Part shown: positions 33,764 to 45,397 of the stretch, one piece after another
Position numbering within the stretch: position 1 is the first letter of the stretch
How the letters are laid out: every line of letters starts with the position of its first letter
NCBI RefSeq assembly: GCF_932526225.1
Contig: NC_064046.1
Location: 6,001,306-6,065,305, forward strand
Reading direction: 5' to 3'
Length of the DNA stretch: 64,000 nt
DNA from: Nematostella vectensis
Lineage: Eukaryota; Cnidaria; Anthozoa; Actiniaria; Edwardsiidae
The notes under the pieces: generated by a model
Seen by the model: only the letters and a program-made list of their open reading frames with translations
Databases searched by the model: none
What the model was told of the DNA's origin: nothing
Position numbers and translations under genes: made by a program

Positions 33764-35876
33764 GCGCGCGTGCGTGTTTATGGAAAAGGCTACAAAACCA
33801 GCAGCATTTATCAGGGAATTGTCGAGGCTCTGCACTACTATTCTCATTATGATGTTACAGAGCAAAAATCAAAATAGAAAAGTTTTATTTATGATAGCTA
33901 AGATACGGAATTGTTCTCCTAAACGAACGAACACCACAGGCAAACAACATGGACAGTCAAGGTGAGTTCCGGACGAAAATTTCAATTCAAAATAGTGTGA
34001 ATAGAATATATGAATCAAAACGTAACTCTTCATATTCCTTTTAAGTATAATTATTCTTGTTTGCAAATATTTCTGATAATTATTCTCAAACAAAACGATT
34101 TTCGTCGTTTTACAACTTCTCCTGATTTTTCCGGTGTCACTATTCAATCATCTTGCTTCCACTGTGTTTTTAATTGGCTGAGAGATCAATTTCTTGAACG
34201 CTGATTGGATGCTATTTAGGCGCGCACTAAAACGGCTTCCCAGTTATAATCGTAAAAGAAACTTTTTCTCAATACAAATAAGAAAAATACATCTACAAAT
34301 CAAGACTTATCTATCTAGCTCAGGTAAGAACGACCTTGATGACTCATGTATACACAGTTGTGTTGGTAAAACTATGTATCATTAAGCTTATTTAATTGAG
34401 AATTCTTTTGATATTTATTGGCAAATGTGTGAGGAAAACAAAAAGCATTTCGCAATCATCCTTGCAAAGTCTTTCTCTTTTTCTTTATCTCCTGTCTATG
34501 CTGTTTTTGTCCCGAATTTTATGAAATAAACAAAAACGTCAAAATGTCTCTCTTTCTTTCTCATACAAAGCCAATATTGATCTGTTGTCTGTTTCTCATT
34601 TGGTAAGGATACTAATCTAATCATTTGTTTTCCTCTATGTTTGTTCTCATGTTTTAAGAAAATTAGAAAACTGAAATAATAACGAACGATTTTTTTCTGA
34701 TTCAGGTGAACTGTTAATACCCAAAAGCCATGATGTGAGACTGTATGAAGACATGGATAATGAGCAGCATATTTAGCAAAATATTTAGTTATTGGGTAAA
34801 ATTGCTGTTTACCATTCCCATTTACCCAAAGAGACTCCCATAAAAACAGAAGCAATTTCTTTCTCTAAGCATTTTGAACACTCCCTAAGGAAAAGCAGTT
34901 AGCATAATTTCTTACCCTTAAGATAGGACAAACAACCCCATCTAACTATTTTAGGAGGAGCCCTCCCCCTCCTTAATGGATGCTGTCAAATGTGATTTCT
35001 CTTTTCTTATCTATGCTAACTTTGTCTGGGGTTTTGACTGAGAGGTTAACATTTAAGAATGATATAACTGTGCTGTTAGACTGAAGTAGGAAAAAGATAG
35101 TGAATTGAAATATTTGTATTTACAAAGATTAGTAGTTGCATCTTTCAGCAATTTGGAACCTGTACCTGTACTGTGTTTTAAAAATGGCTGAAAATTTTAC
35201 ATAGGTATTTTTGGGTGCAAAATGTTGGGCTCTCTTGCTGCAAACATCTGCTGAAGTCTCTTGATCTTCTAAGCTGTACTCGACAAAAGAACTGAGTAAT
35301 GCTGTACATGACAAGGCATATATGTTAGATTATTTGATTATAGAAATATAAAATAGGAAATATCTGTTCAGTATCAGTTGTCTATCAAATGAAGCTACAC
35401 AGAGCACTGTTAATAAATAAAACTAAAATATCAGCAATATTTTTTTTGTTAAGCTGCAAAAGAAGTGGTGATTGGGAGGAGGTCCAGCATTTCATTACGG
35501 TGGGAGAAATAGCTGAGATAAAATATAATCCAGCTCGGACCGTGCATTTTAAACAAGTTACATGTATGAAAAAGTGGGGGGGGGGATTAAGCATACAGCA
35601 CTTTAGTCTTTTTAAAGCATATAGACTGAGGTGAATGTTGTTATTATGGATCTATTTTTTATTCTCAAAAGAAATTCTAGTCTAGAAGCTCTATTCTTCA
35701 GGGGGTCATACCCCTAAACTTCCCAAAGATTCCCAATATGAAAATAGGGTAATAAAGCTGGCTCCGCTTTTAGGCAGTGCCTAAATTTATTTATTATTAT
35801 TATTTCATTTTTTTAACTTTACAAATAAAAAATGTCCCTTAGCAGCCAAGTGGATCCTATTTTTACAGACTCATTA

Positions 35877-36180
35877 TTACGTCACGCGTTGTTTCCATGA
35901 GAACACAACAGCTGCCCAGTCTTCCTCGAGCGATTCTGCTCTCTGAAAGTCGATTGATAATAAACACAAGTGATGCCGAGAAACACTTGCAAATTATTAC
36001 CCTTTTCTTCTACAAATGGCCTCCGATCGCCCAGAAATCGGTAAATATAAAAAAGGTAAGCTCTCTTTTTGTCAATGGATATAATTTTGACGTCTTAATT
36101 CAAATTCTTAAGCTCAAATTTTGACATGCATTTGATGATTTGTAAAATTCGATTTTATACCTCTTCAGGCCAAACGAGCA
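35877..36180 (+). promoter_or_regulatory. ZDHHC1/11-like promoter and 5' UTR with overlapping upstream ORF
   Basis: TTACGTCA, an ATF/CREB-type site, is at 35877-35884. A probable 5' UTR exon ends at 36055 (AAAAG followed by GTAAGC) and splices to 36169 (CTCTTCAG). An upstream ATG in ACAAATGGCC context (36016) would read 20 codons across the splice and stop at 36188, overlapping the main ATG at 36181. If the AG at 36177-36178 were used instead, this ATG would be in frame and add 14 residues. Confidence 0.55.
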
Positions 36181-39100
36181 ATGTCTAGCTTTCTACATGG
36201 AACAAATGAAGCCCCCACTTCTTCAAGAACTCCATCTACCGTTTCTGTTGGCCAGAAAGAGAGAATAAACGGATGGAGTTGCCCGTGGCATCCATTGCAG
36301 TTCATTGCTTGGTTTTTCATAATATTCTTCGCTATAATTTATTTTGGAATCTTTGTCTCCTATCTCCCGTCAGAGTGGAGAGCAGCTGGCTACATTGTAT
36401 CCTTGAAAACACATCTGATATGGTGTAAGATTTGGTAAAAAGGAAACGTCGTCTCTTTCACTGTAAACACTTGTTAAATGGCTTCTTTGTGCTTGTTATA
36501 TAAGTTATAACAGAGAACTGATAGGAGGTTTATACTTTTATAAAATGTCAAATTAGCAACACATCCTTTAGCAAATTTCAGCCCTATCTCAAATTTTCCG
36601 TCTGCTAGGTACTAGATTGTTTTGTCGTTAATCCTTGTATGCTGCTCATATTAATTTATATACGTGTTGCTAGCTCTTCATTGGTTATACTCGATTCAGC
36701 AAACCAAGGATTACGTAGTGAAGTTTACCAGACATAAACCTAAATGGCATCAAATGCTAAATCAGTCATTGAATTTGATCGAATTCAATCAACTTATTGC
36801 ATTCGATAATAGTCGTTTATCAGAAGGACTATAATGAAATTCGGGCTTGCTGTTGTTGTTAAGATTATGCCCTTAACTCTCATGATTGTCAGGTTCCTGG
36901 CGGTTTTTACTTTCTTCACATCATCTTTCACCTTGCTGCACTATCGGTGGATCCTGCTGACGTCAGTATTCGTGGAGGTAGTACTCGTGAAAAAGCACTG
37001 TTCGACAGAAGTCTCCATGCTCATGTAATAGAGAACAACCACTGCCATATATGTGAGACAGATGTGTAAGTATGATTGTTTGTCAACATTATACTGTATG
37101 CTAGGTGATTGTTTGAAATAAAACTGTCACAGGGCCCTATCAAGGGTTAGGGCACTTGTGCTCTCCTCTTTCTTTCTACCATTATTGTGGTGCCTCCCAA
37201 TATTTATTTTATGACTGTGCAACAGCACTCAGTCAATCTGAATTTAGAGGCATGTAAATAAAAGTCTTTATCTTACTATTTTATAGGGACCCCACAAGTA
37301 AGCACTGCTCGGTGTGTAACAAATGTGTGTCTGGTTTTGATCACCATTGCAAATGGCTCAATACATGTGTGGGAGGAAGAAACTACAAGTAAGTTTCATT
37401 TGTGGCCACATGTATACTGTTAATGATCTATTATGAATGACCATTCCTATTTAGGGCCCTTTTACTGCAAGTCAGCCATGAATTTACTAAATTGTGTTTA
37501 TTTATGGTAGTATTCAATTTCCTAAAAAAAAACACCCTCTTCTCTTGAAAACCCTTGAAACACCTTGAAAACCCTCTAACACCAAACTGTTTACACAGAC
37601 TAACCTTATTTACTAATTCAAATGCTATAGGCATTTATTCTAAGTTGTAATTAAGTAATAGATCAGTGGTTGTGCACCGAATTCTCTGCATTTTACAGCA
37701 CAGTAACAGGCTCATATAGCAACAGGGGTTTTATTAAGTTTGAGAGTAGGTGGTGGAGATTGATATGTAGGGAGTGAAAGTTATTTTATTTTTTAGTTCG
37801 ATACAACTTTTTTTTTAAAGTAACCCCCAGCACTGGGTCGAAATAAAACCTCTGAGCAACATGAACTTAGTGTTGTAAAAACAGACAGTTAATTCAAATC
37901 ATGTCAAGCAAACATCACATGAAAAGGTGCAGTGTTCATTTAACGTGCACTAATTGTATTATTAGTGTATTATTATTTTTAAACCCAGGTTCACCCCTAT
38001 TCAGGGGTGGCATCTAAATCATTAAAAAAAATGGTTTCCTAAACGCTTAACAAAATATTTTGTTTTACTCACAGGCTGTTCATAGGCTGTGTTGCCACTG
38101 GTTGTATTGGAGCTATTATCATGCTTGCCTTCAACCTCTACATATTTGTGATATTTTTTGTAAACAAGACAGATCTACTTCAGACTCAAGCTGGTAAGAC
38201 TTACCTTCCTTGTTAATACACTCTGGCTCAGCTGTAAGAGTATTCCCTCAGATAAAGTAAAGCCTATCAAACTATTTGCTCACTTTTGAATTTGAATACT
38301 TTTATTAAACAGATACCAAAATATTGGGTGTTTTTCAGTTTATGGCTCTGATAACATTTTGTATTTCAATGTTTTTAGATACCAAGCTCAAGCTGTTTGT
38401 GCCAGTTGATGAGAAGGTGTTCATTATTTTTGTTGGAGTAGTTGCCGGGTTACTACTGATATCGCTAGCCTTACTTGGCCATCTTCTAGGATTTCATATT
38501 TATATCAGTGAGTAAAACATGTTTAGCTGCTTCTGTGTAACAATGTGTTAGAACAAAACACTGCAAACTTTGAAAAATCTGCTGCAATCAACTGCAGCTT
38601 ATTGCTGACTCATGTATGATTTGCTTTTTCTTGTTTTTATTTTGCGGCTAAAAACTTGAGCTAAAGTGTTTTACACCTAAGGAGACATGATTTCTTAGTG
38701 CAAGGTGCCTATTATATAATGGAATATTCTTTGTTTTGCAGTTTGTCTGAATATTATCTCAGGTAATTGAGTCTTACCCTGTCTGAAAGTTTTTGCTTTT
38801 CACGGTTTCAGTGTGTCTGAATATCACTACTTATGATTACATTGTGAATAGTCGCGAACGAAAAACCAAGCAGGACATAGAGCTTGGATGCAAGAGAGTT
38901 ATGGTAAAGTGTTGGATTTATGGACAGTACAACAGTTCAGCTATATTACTATTGGCCCATAGTCCTAGGGGGAGGGCCTTCCCATGTTGACCTGATAGGG
39001 TTGCTTGTTTTGTTTTAAAGGATCAAAATCGGCCCTCAGATATTTTTATGGGGTATTTGAGAAAAAAGTTGGCCTTTCTATTAGAAATGGTATTATAAGG

Positions 39101-40499
39101 GCTTCTAAGGTATTTTTAAGGTAGCAATTTTGGGTCGTGCAGGTATATTTAGGGGTAACTTTCAAATTTCCTTTGAAATTTTACCAAGCACTTTTACCCT
39201 GAAGCCCACCACCCGTCCCCCCCCCCGAACCCCCGGATCCATAGTGCCTTCTTTGACAAAACGTATTTGGAGGTGGTAAGAAAAACTACAATTAACTTTG
39301 TGACGTCAACTTGAAACAAACAGCACCAGGCGTGGTATCATGAAACAAATGGAATGTTTTGGTCATCATTGCTGACACTGTTTGCATTGTTTTATATCTT
39401 TTTTTAGAGCAATAAAGTAAAGCCAGTTGCAGAAGTGCAAGAAGTTAGCGAAACTAGAAGGTATGTAGAACATTTCCCATATAATATGCAGGTCTCTGTT
39501 GCTATGATACTACAAGTTTTCGTTTGATGTCGCAGGAATGAGATTTTATCTGATAATGAACGATCAGCATCTGTTGAATCCCCTGAAGAGCCGTCTGTGA
39601 AAATGATGAGTGAGATCAGCTCGAAGGTGAGTTTTCTTGCAATGGACAAAGTACTAGTCCAGTGGTGTTATAGCTTGACACGGAAGAAATGCGCACAGTA
39701 TATCTTCTACTTAGAAAAACTCTGAAATCATAGCTCTATAAAATGAATGAATTTTTCGTAGAAGATATACTCCCTTGTCTTCTGATGTTTGATCCATTCT
39801 GTTTCATGTTCTGTTCTCATCTCTGTTTTTCTTTTTCTTTTATTTCAGGTAATGAAAGGCCAAGGGGCTTCCCCAGAGAAAGTGCAAAAACCCTCCCCTG
39901 GGGGGTCAGGACAGGCACCTGCTATTGTACTCAACAACGCAGGATATGCAAGCGACAAAGTCACAGGATCATCGGAAGAATCGCTGCAGAATCAATTACT
40001 CCACGGAACGCCTTCGATATCTATCGAACCTCCGTCGGATGGCAGTCGCCCGTCCACCTCTTCGCCGCCGAAGGAACGCAAAGTCAAATCTGAACAATCG
40101 AAGAAACAAAACAAAGGTGTGCGCTCGAATTATTTGTCGGAAAATGCAGCAGTTGCGAAGACTATCGATTCCGGGAGACAAAACATTGTGAGCTCCATTG
40201 GTGAGTTAGATGATGATAGTGACGGCGAAGAGCTAGTAGCCGTCGCTAAACCAAATTCTATAGATAATTCATATCAACAAGACATTGAGACACCAAGGAC
40301 GAGTTCTGTTAAAAAGAAAACACCCACTCGCGAGGATTCACCGGGACTTGAATCCGAACAAGACAACATTTGTAGGAAAAAGAAGAAAAAGAAACGGTCG
40401 AAAACCCCCGAAGCTGTGGAGCTGCCTCCTCTAACAACCAGGGGGAGGCCGTTACCAGCTCTTGGTTCCTATGGAAGGGAGGGTGATTCAAATTGTTAA
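36181..40499 (+). CDS. DHHC palmitoyltransferase, ZDHHC1/ZDHHC11 type
   Basis: Nine coding exons (36181..36396, 36893..37065, 37287..37388, 38075..38193, 38379..38507, 38812..38903, 39408..39460, 39536..39626, 39849..40499) encode 541 residues. The enzyme takes palmitate from CoA onto its DHHC cysteine and then onto substrate cysteines at Golgi/ER membranes. NGWSxPWHPLQ at the N-terminus, DPAD after TM2 and [11 protein letters not shown] in TM4 point to the ZDHHC1/11 branch. TM helices are near 39-62, 75-92, 168-190 and 221-250. The zinc-binding Cys-rich domain runs from Cys123 with DHHC at 148-151. TTYD follows TM4 at the TTxE position. The tail (about 290 residues) is disordered, with a Lys-rich block near the end. 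Vertebrate ZDHHC1 and ZDHHC11 are reported to assist STING signalling. A poly(A) signal is at 40713-40718. Confidence 0.93.
38742..38762 (+). other. Candidate 21-nt micro-exon, duplicated exon start
   Basis: TTTGTCTGAATATTATCTCAG is preceded by TTGTTTTGCAG and followed by GTAATTG. It resembles the first bases of the next exon (TGTGTCTGAATATC at 38812). At 21 nt it keeps phase and would insert seven residues right after TM4. Whether it is used cannot be told. Confidence 0.45.
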
Positions 40500-41514
40500 A
40501 TTAATAGAGCTTGCGCATCGGATGACTAGCGGATAATGGGTCAACAACATTTATACTAAAACAGTTAGACTACTCGTTCTTGTTTTTTATGAGTCTACGC
40601 ATCTCGTTGACTATCTATTGACTAATAGAAAACTCGAACTCGTAGTCTAATTGTTAATTATGTAGCCCAGGCTACGAGGAAAGAAGAGAAAAGGGAAAAT
40701 ACTTTACTAGTAAATAAAATATATTTAAAGTTATTCGTTATATAGATATTTAAAAAATGGACACCAGCTATTTATTAGGACAAAGAGTTATATAGAGCAC
40801 TCTAGAAGTGTGTTCTCTCTTTTTTTTCTTAGTAAATGTTCATGAGCTGTCTTGATATAATTTGGATAATCACTCCAAGAGTGTGTTAAGTCTGAACCAT
40901 ATCCGGCCATTGTAGTTTTATTAAAGAGATCAAATGAATTATTGCTTACTGCATGTCCAGTTTCTCTACCATCCTTGGCAGTAAATCCGCTTATCACTTT
41001 GGGGGATTTCTTGCACCATCCGTAGTTTTTCGCGTTTTTTTATGAGGACGTTTTTACGGATCTTGGTCTGTTATGTCTAGACCACACCATAACAACATAC
41101 TTAATTGGCGAACACACCCCTACCAGAATGCATTGCTGTTTTTATCAGTAAAGATTCCTAAAAAATCTCTATTAAATATGGACTGTTACACAAGAATACG
41201 CATACTTTATATTTCACCGGTGTAAAAAAGACAACGAAAGCAATGCATCGTGGTAAGTAGCTCTCGGCCAACCGCGACAGACCTCAGCTGGTTCTCATTA
41301 GCACGCATGCGCGTAACGCCATGTATTGTTTTGTGTTTGATTGTGCTTAAAACGGTATATACTTTCATGGCTGAACGCCACATAAACGACAACCCCTTAT
41401 ATAAGATATAAGACAAACTCTATTGTTAGGGTTAAGGTTGTCATTTATATGGGGTTTAGGTCTATATGGCAGTTATCCATGAAGCATATAACTAAAACAG
41501 TTAATCGAAGAGAC
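40500..41514. other. Convergent 3' flanks, ZDHHC1/11-like and SDR genes
   Basis: No gene is seen. The AATAAA at 40713 probably ends the ZDHHC transcript. The plus-strand open frame at 41449-41703 is antisense to the last SDR exon. Confidence 0.6.
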
Positions 41515-44500
41515 TCAGAGCTCATCCGGAAATCTCTTTATCTTCAATTCTTGACCGTAAATCTGTTGATATTTCTTATGGAACTTGTCCATGACTTCAT
41601 CGGGTACGAAAGCCTTGATCGTGCCATCTCTTTGCATCTTGAACTCCGTGGCAAACATCGCGTAGCTGTAAAACTCTGCTGTCTTCTTTATCACGCGCGA
41701 TAGAGCTGTTGGTTTCCATGGCAGCATCTTTTCCGCTTTCGTGATATTTAAAGGGCCTCTCTGGACGGAGGGAAAGTAGGTTGCACCTACAAAGTACAGA
41801 TAATAGAATTTGTACAGGAAACATGATCAAGTGCGCCTCGCCTTACATGGGACTAGATACCTGTCGCAAAATAGACTCCTCGACATAGTATCAAATGTGA
41901 ATTGGTGTGTGGGGTAAGTATATCAAAGAAGGCCAGGCCAGAGCGCCCCAAGAAGAACAGGAGCGGACAGCCTGGTTTCTAAGGGTCCTGCGCAATTGTT
42001 CTTTGACGTAGTTCACGCTTCCGTTCGCATCCCCCAGAAGCCTGACCGAAACCAAGAATGGCTTCTCGCAGGAGACCTCTCCTGACACGCCGTCATATCA
42101 CTTGCAGGCCCGTACCCAGTTGGGGGTAAGGGCGTGGTTGGGGTGGGGCAGCAGTCGTAGGTATCATATGGAAAAAGGATAGTGTTAGACGATTCTTCAA
42201 TTATTACCCACTGTATTGCGGCCAAAAGGGGTGAGCGTGACTCTGCGCACCCTCTCCCCCTGTGTACGGATAAGACATGATAAGCGGAACCATTACCCTT
42301 GGACTATAGAAAGACCCTTTACCTCTTTCTTCAACCTTGTCAAACTGAACGTCCGGCACTCCCACGTGTTCACCCAATAGCTTAATAAACTCCTCCAAAG
42401 TGACCATTTCCTTGCAAGCCAGATTGTATGCTTGGTTAAAGACATTATCAGGCAGATAGGGTAGGTGGTTCATTAGGATGGCGACGTCTTCCGAAAAGAC
42501 AAAACTGAGTTTGCGGCCTTGTAGGTAGGGAGGGTAGTTCACCGGCCTTTTGAGCACATCCTGGAACTTCACCCAGATGAAATAGAACCAGAACCGATCG
42601 GTGTTGTCACGTGGCCCTAGGATAAGGTGAGAATATGGGTCTGGGATAAGGCGAGACAAGGTGAGAATATGGGTCTGGGATAAGATAAGACAAGGTGAGA
42701 ATATGGGTCTGGGATAAGATGAGACAAGGTGAGAATATGGGTCTGGGATAAGATGAGACAAGGTGAGAATATGGGTCTGGGATAAGGCGAGACAAGGTGA
42801 GAATATGGGTCTGGGATAAGATGAGACAAGGTGAGAATATGGGTCTGGGAAAGGCGAGACAAGGTGAGAATATGGGTCTGGGATAAGATGAGACAAGGTG
42901 AGAATATGGGTCTGGGATAAGATGAAACAAGGTGAGAATATGGGTCTGGGATAAGGCGAGACAAGGTGAGAATATGGGTCTGGGATAAGGCGAGACAAGG
43001 TGAGAATATGGGTCTGGGAAAGGCGAGACAAGGTGAGAATATGGGTCTGGGATAAGATGAGACAAGGTGAGAATATGGGTCTGGGATAAGATGAGACAAG
43101 GTGAGAATATGGGTCTGGGAAAGGCGAGACAAGGTGAGAATATCGGTCTGGGATAAGGTGAGACAAGGTGAGAATATGGGTCTGGGATAAGATGAGACAA
43201 GGTGAGAATATGGGTCTGGGATAAGATGAGACAAGGTGAGAATATGGGTCTGGGATAAGATGAGACAAGGTGAGAATATGGGTCTGGGGTAAGGTGAGAC
43301 AAGGTGAGAATATGGGTCTGGGATAAGGTGAGACAAGGTGAGAATATGGGTCTGGGATAAGATGAGACAAGGTGAGAATATGGGTCTGGGATAAGGTGAG
43401 GCAAGGTGAGAATATGGGTCTGGGATAAGGTGAGACAAGGTGAGAATATGGGTCTGGGATAAGGTGAGACAAGGTGAGAATATGGGTCTGGGATAAGGTG
43501 AGACACGGTGAGAATAAGGGTCTGGGATAAGGTGAGAATATGGGTCTGGGATAAGATGAGACAAGGTGAGAATATGGGTCTGGGATAAGATGAGACAAGG
43601 TGAGAATATGGGTCTGGGATAAGATGAGACAAGGTGAGAATATGGGTCTGGGATAAGATGGGCTTTGGGAGGGCCAAGGCCAAAATGACTCAAGGATGGC
43701 GGGGTGTAAAGGATGGAATGGAATAGGATGGAATGGAGTGGAATGATACGGAATAGGACGGGAGGGGGGAATAGGAAGAAATAAAATGATGCGGGATAGC
43801 ATGGGTTAGGAAATGATTGGGATGATAGGTACAAGGATAGGTTTGGAAGAATGAGAAAAAATTACAGAGCACCAAGTAACGGAAAGTAGAGAGTTTCGAA
43901 GATTGTGAAAATTACCTGATTACTACGTGCGAAAATTAGATAACAATGAGAGTAAATCTTGGATACTCAAATATTCGAAATATATGAATAAACTTCAATG
44001 AAGTCCGAACCTCCTGGATTCAGGCGCGGTTCAATTTCAGGTTCAATGCGGACCTCCTTCTGAGTCAATGATATCTATCGAGACCCAGTACCTAACCTGC
44101 GAAGCAAGCCCATAGGGCTGGTAAAGAATAGAGACGGAGAGACCAGGCGCGTGGGGTTTACCCCTTTTCTCCCCAAGCCTTTGCGCTTTCTGCGCAGGCT
44201 ATAACCTCGTCTTCTGCGTAATTTTCAATATGATGTCAAAATAACCCTGGGGACGAGGTTGCGCAGGCTACCCATTACCTATAACATCCGGGATTCTCAA
44301 GCTGATGTAAGGCAGCTTTGTGAGCGCATGTTCATCCTCTAACACTTCCTCGCACTCCAGCTTGTTGTGTCCATATCCGTCAACAAGTCTGAGCTCCTCC
44401 TGGCGAGTTCTACTAGCGGGGCGCACCGCGTCCTCCTCTCGACTCGGCTCGCCGTTAAAGTTTGGCGGGAGCTGAGAAACCTCGTACACAGAGTCTGAGC

Positions 44501-45397
44501 TGATGTAGACGTAACGACCAATTCGATGGCGCATCAGATCGAGGAAATCCTGTCAATTTGGGATAGTTCTTTTGTTAACCAGGGCAGGAGGGGAATTTTC
44601 AATTTCTTTGTATGTCCTATGTAAAGTATGTCCTACTAAAATTCTGAGTTTAATATTCCACCAGGCCTTCTACCACTTTAAAATAAGGAATCACCCCTGG
44701 ATCAAGATGAATGACGTTTGATGTAAATGAAGACAAAATAGAGTACGTGACACGCGGGCGCTGTTACGTGACACGCTAGTTTTGATTGCGTGACAGTAGG
44801 AGAAGCGCGCGAACCCGATACGAGAGGGAAAATCTCCAGAGGTTAGTCTAGACCCAAACAAAGGTGATGTGTTCTTATGTGGAATTCCAGCAAATCCTGA
44901 ATATCTCTTAGATACCAATATTGGTATATTCCTTGTGGCATAGACAGATCTATGTACAGATAGTCATGTAATTCAGCGGGGAAATAGTGTAATATATCTG
45001 CTTGAGTTAAACAATATTAAATCCAAGATTCTATCCGGCATTCTTTTCTTCTTACCCTTAGTTGCTTTGCTTGATAGGAGCTGAAGTCGAACACCACATC
45101 AAAGAAGAACTTGGACTCCGCGACTTTCTTTAACTGGGTGCAATCGTGGATAATAAACCGGTCGCACTTGACGTGTGTGACGAATGGCTTTATACGATGG
45201 TAACTATCCCAGTACCAATTCCCTCGGTTCACTATAGTGATATCTGTAGCTGGTTGAATATTCAGTAAGGAGACGAGTTCGCTTCCCATTAAGCCATTTC
45301 CTCCGAGTACAAGAAATTTCTTGACTGTTCTGTACTCTGCGTGTATGTAGCTTACGGTGGCTAGCAAAAGCACTGTACGGCACGTTATTGAAGCCAT
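41515..45397 (-). CDS. Secreted or ER-resident NAD(P)-dependent epimerase/dehydratase (extended SDR)
   Basis: Four exons, 45397..45056, 44549..44279, 42616..42323 and 41786..41515, join in phases 0, 1 and 1 and encode 392 residues. Residues 1-20 (MASITCRTVLLLATVSYIHA) look like a cleavable signal peptide. The Rossmann glycine motif GGNGLMG is at 32-38, a catalytic-type Ser lies in YISSDSVY (about 129-136), and the catalytic pair YGHNK is at 173-177. The fold is that of nucleotide-sugar epimerase-like SDRs, perhaps near the CSP41/isoflavone-reductase-like group. The substrate is unknown. The protein ends FPDEL, close to the KDEL/HDEL ER-retrieval signal. Intron 3 (42617-44278) contains a 1-kb minisatellite abutting the acceptor of exon 3, and another intron has a lone CAGGCCCGTACCCAG transposon end at 42105. 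Confidence 0.85.
42617..43664. repeat. 34-bp minisatellite, about 30 units, built of splice-acceptor-like sequence
   Basis: The plus-strand unit is GGTGAGAATATGGGTCTGGG plus ATAAGATGAGACAA, with ATAAGGCGAG and GGGAAAGGC variants. Read on the minus (transcribed) strand, each unit has a pyrimidine-rich run ending in CCCAG. The true acceptor of SDR exon 3, CTCACCTTATCCTAG, is the last, slightly changed unit. All three minus frames are open over about 1 kb because no unit frame contains a stop. The long predicted ORFs here are artefacts. Confidence 0.95.
44100..44278. repeat. GCGCAGGCT / AACCTCGTC repeat
   Basis: CTGCGCAGGCTATAACCTCGTC is followed 60 bp later by GACGAGGTTGCGCAGGCTAC, a partly inverted arrangement. 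It ends at the splice donor of SDR exon 2. It looks like the edge of a dispersed repeat. Confidence 0.4.

Larger units (their letters stand above)
28087..35876. other. Long stretch without a convincing coding gene
   Basis: After the VPS35 3' UTR I find no exon chain that keeps frame and shows a family signal. The stretch holds a 42-bp minisatellite, a long-inverted-repeat element, a 133-bp tandem duplication and two orphan TATA-type promoters, listed separately. A possible first coding exon, ATGGACAGTCAAG followed by GTGAGT, sits at 33950-33962 on the plus strand, but no next exon could be fixed. A non-coding RNA gene is possible. Confidence 0.5.

Noticed and set aside
42617-43664. CRISPR-like appearance of regular 34-bp repeats
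   Set aside because: There are no unique spacers. It is a pure tandem repeat in an intron of an animal gene.
42204-43834. Three overlapping minus-strand ORFs of 358 to 532 codons with SQTHILTLSHLIPDPYSHL-type repeats
   Set aside because: They are produced by the 34-bp minisatellite, which has no stop in any minus frame. Only 42323..42616 of this interval is a true exon.
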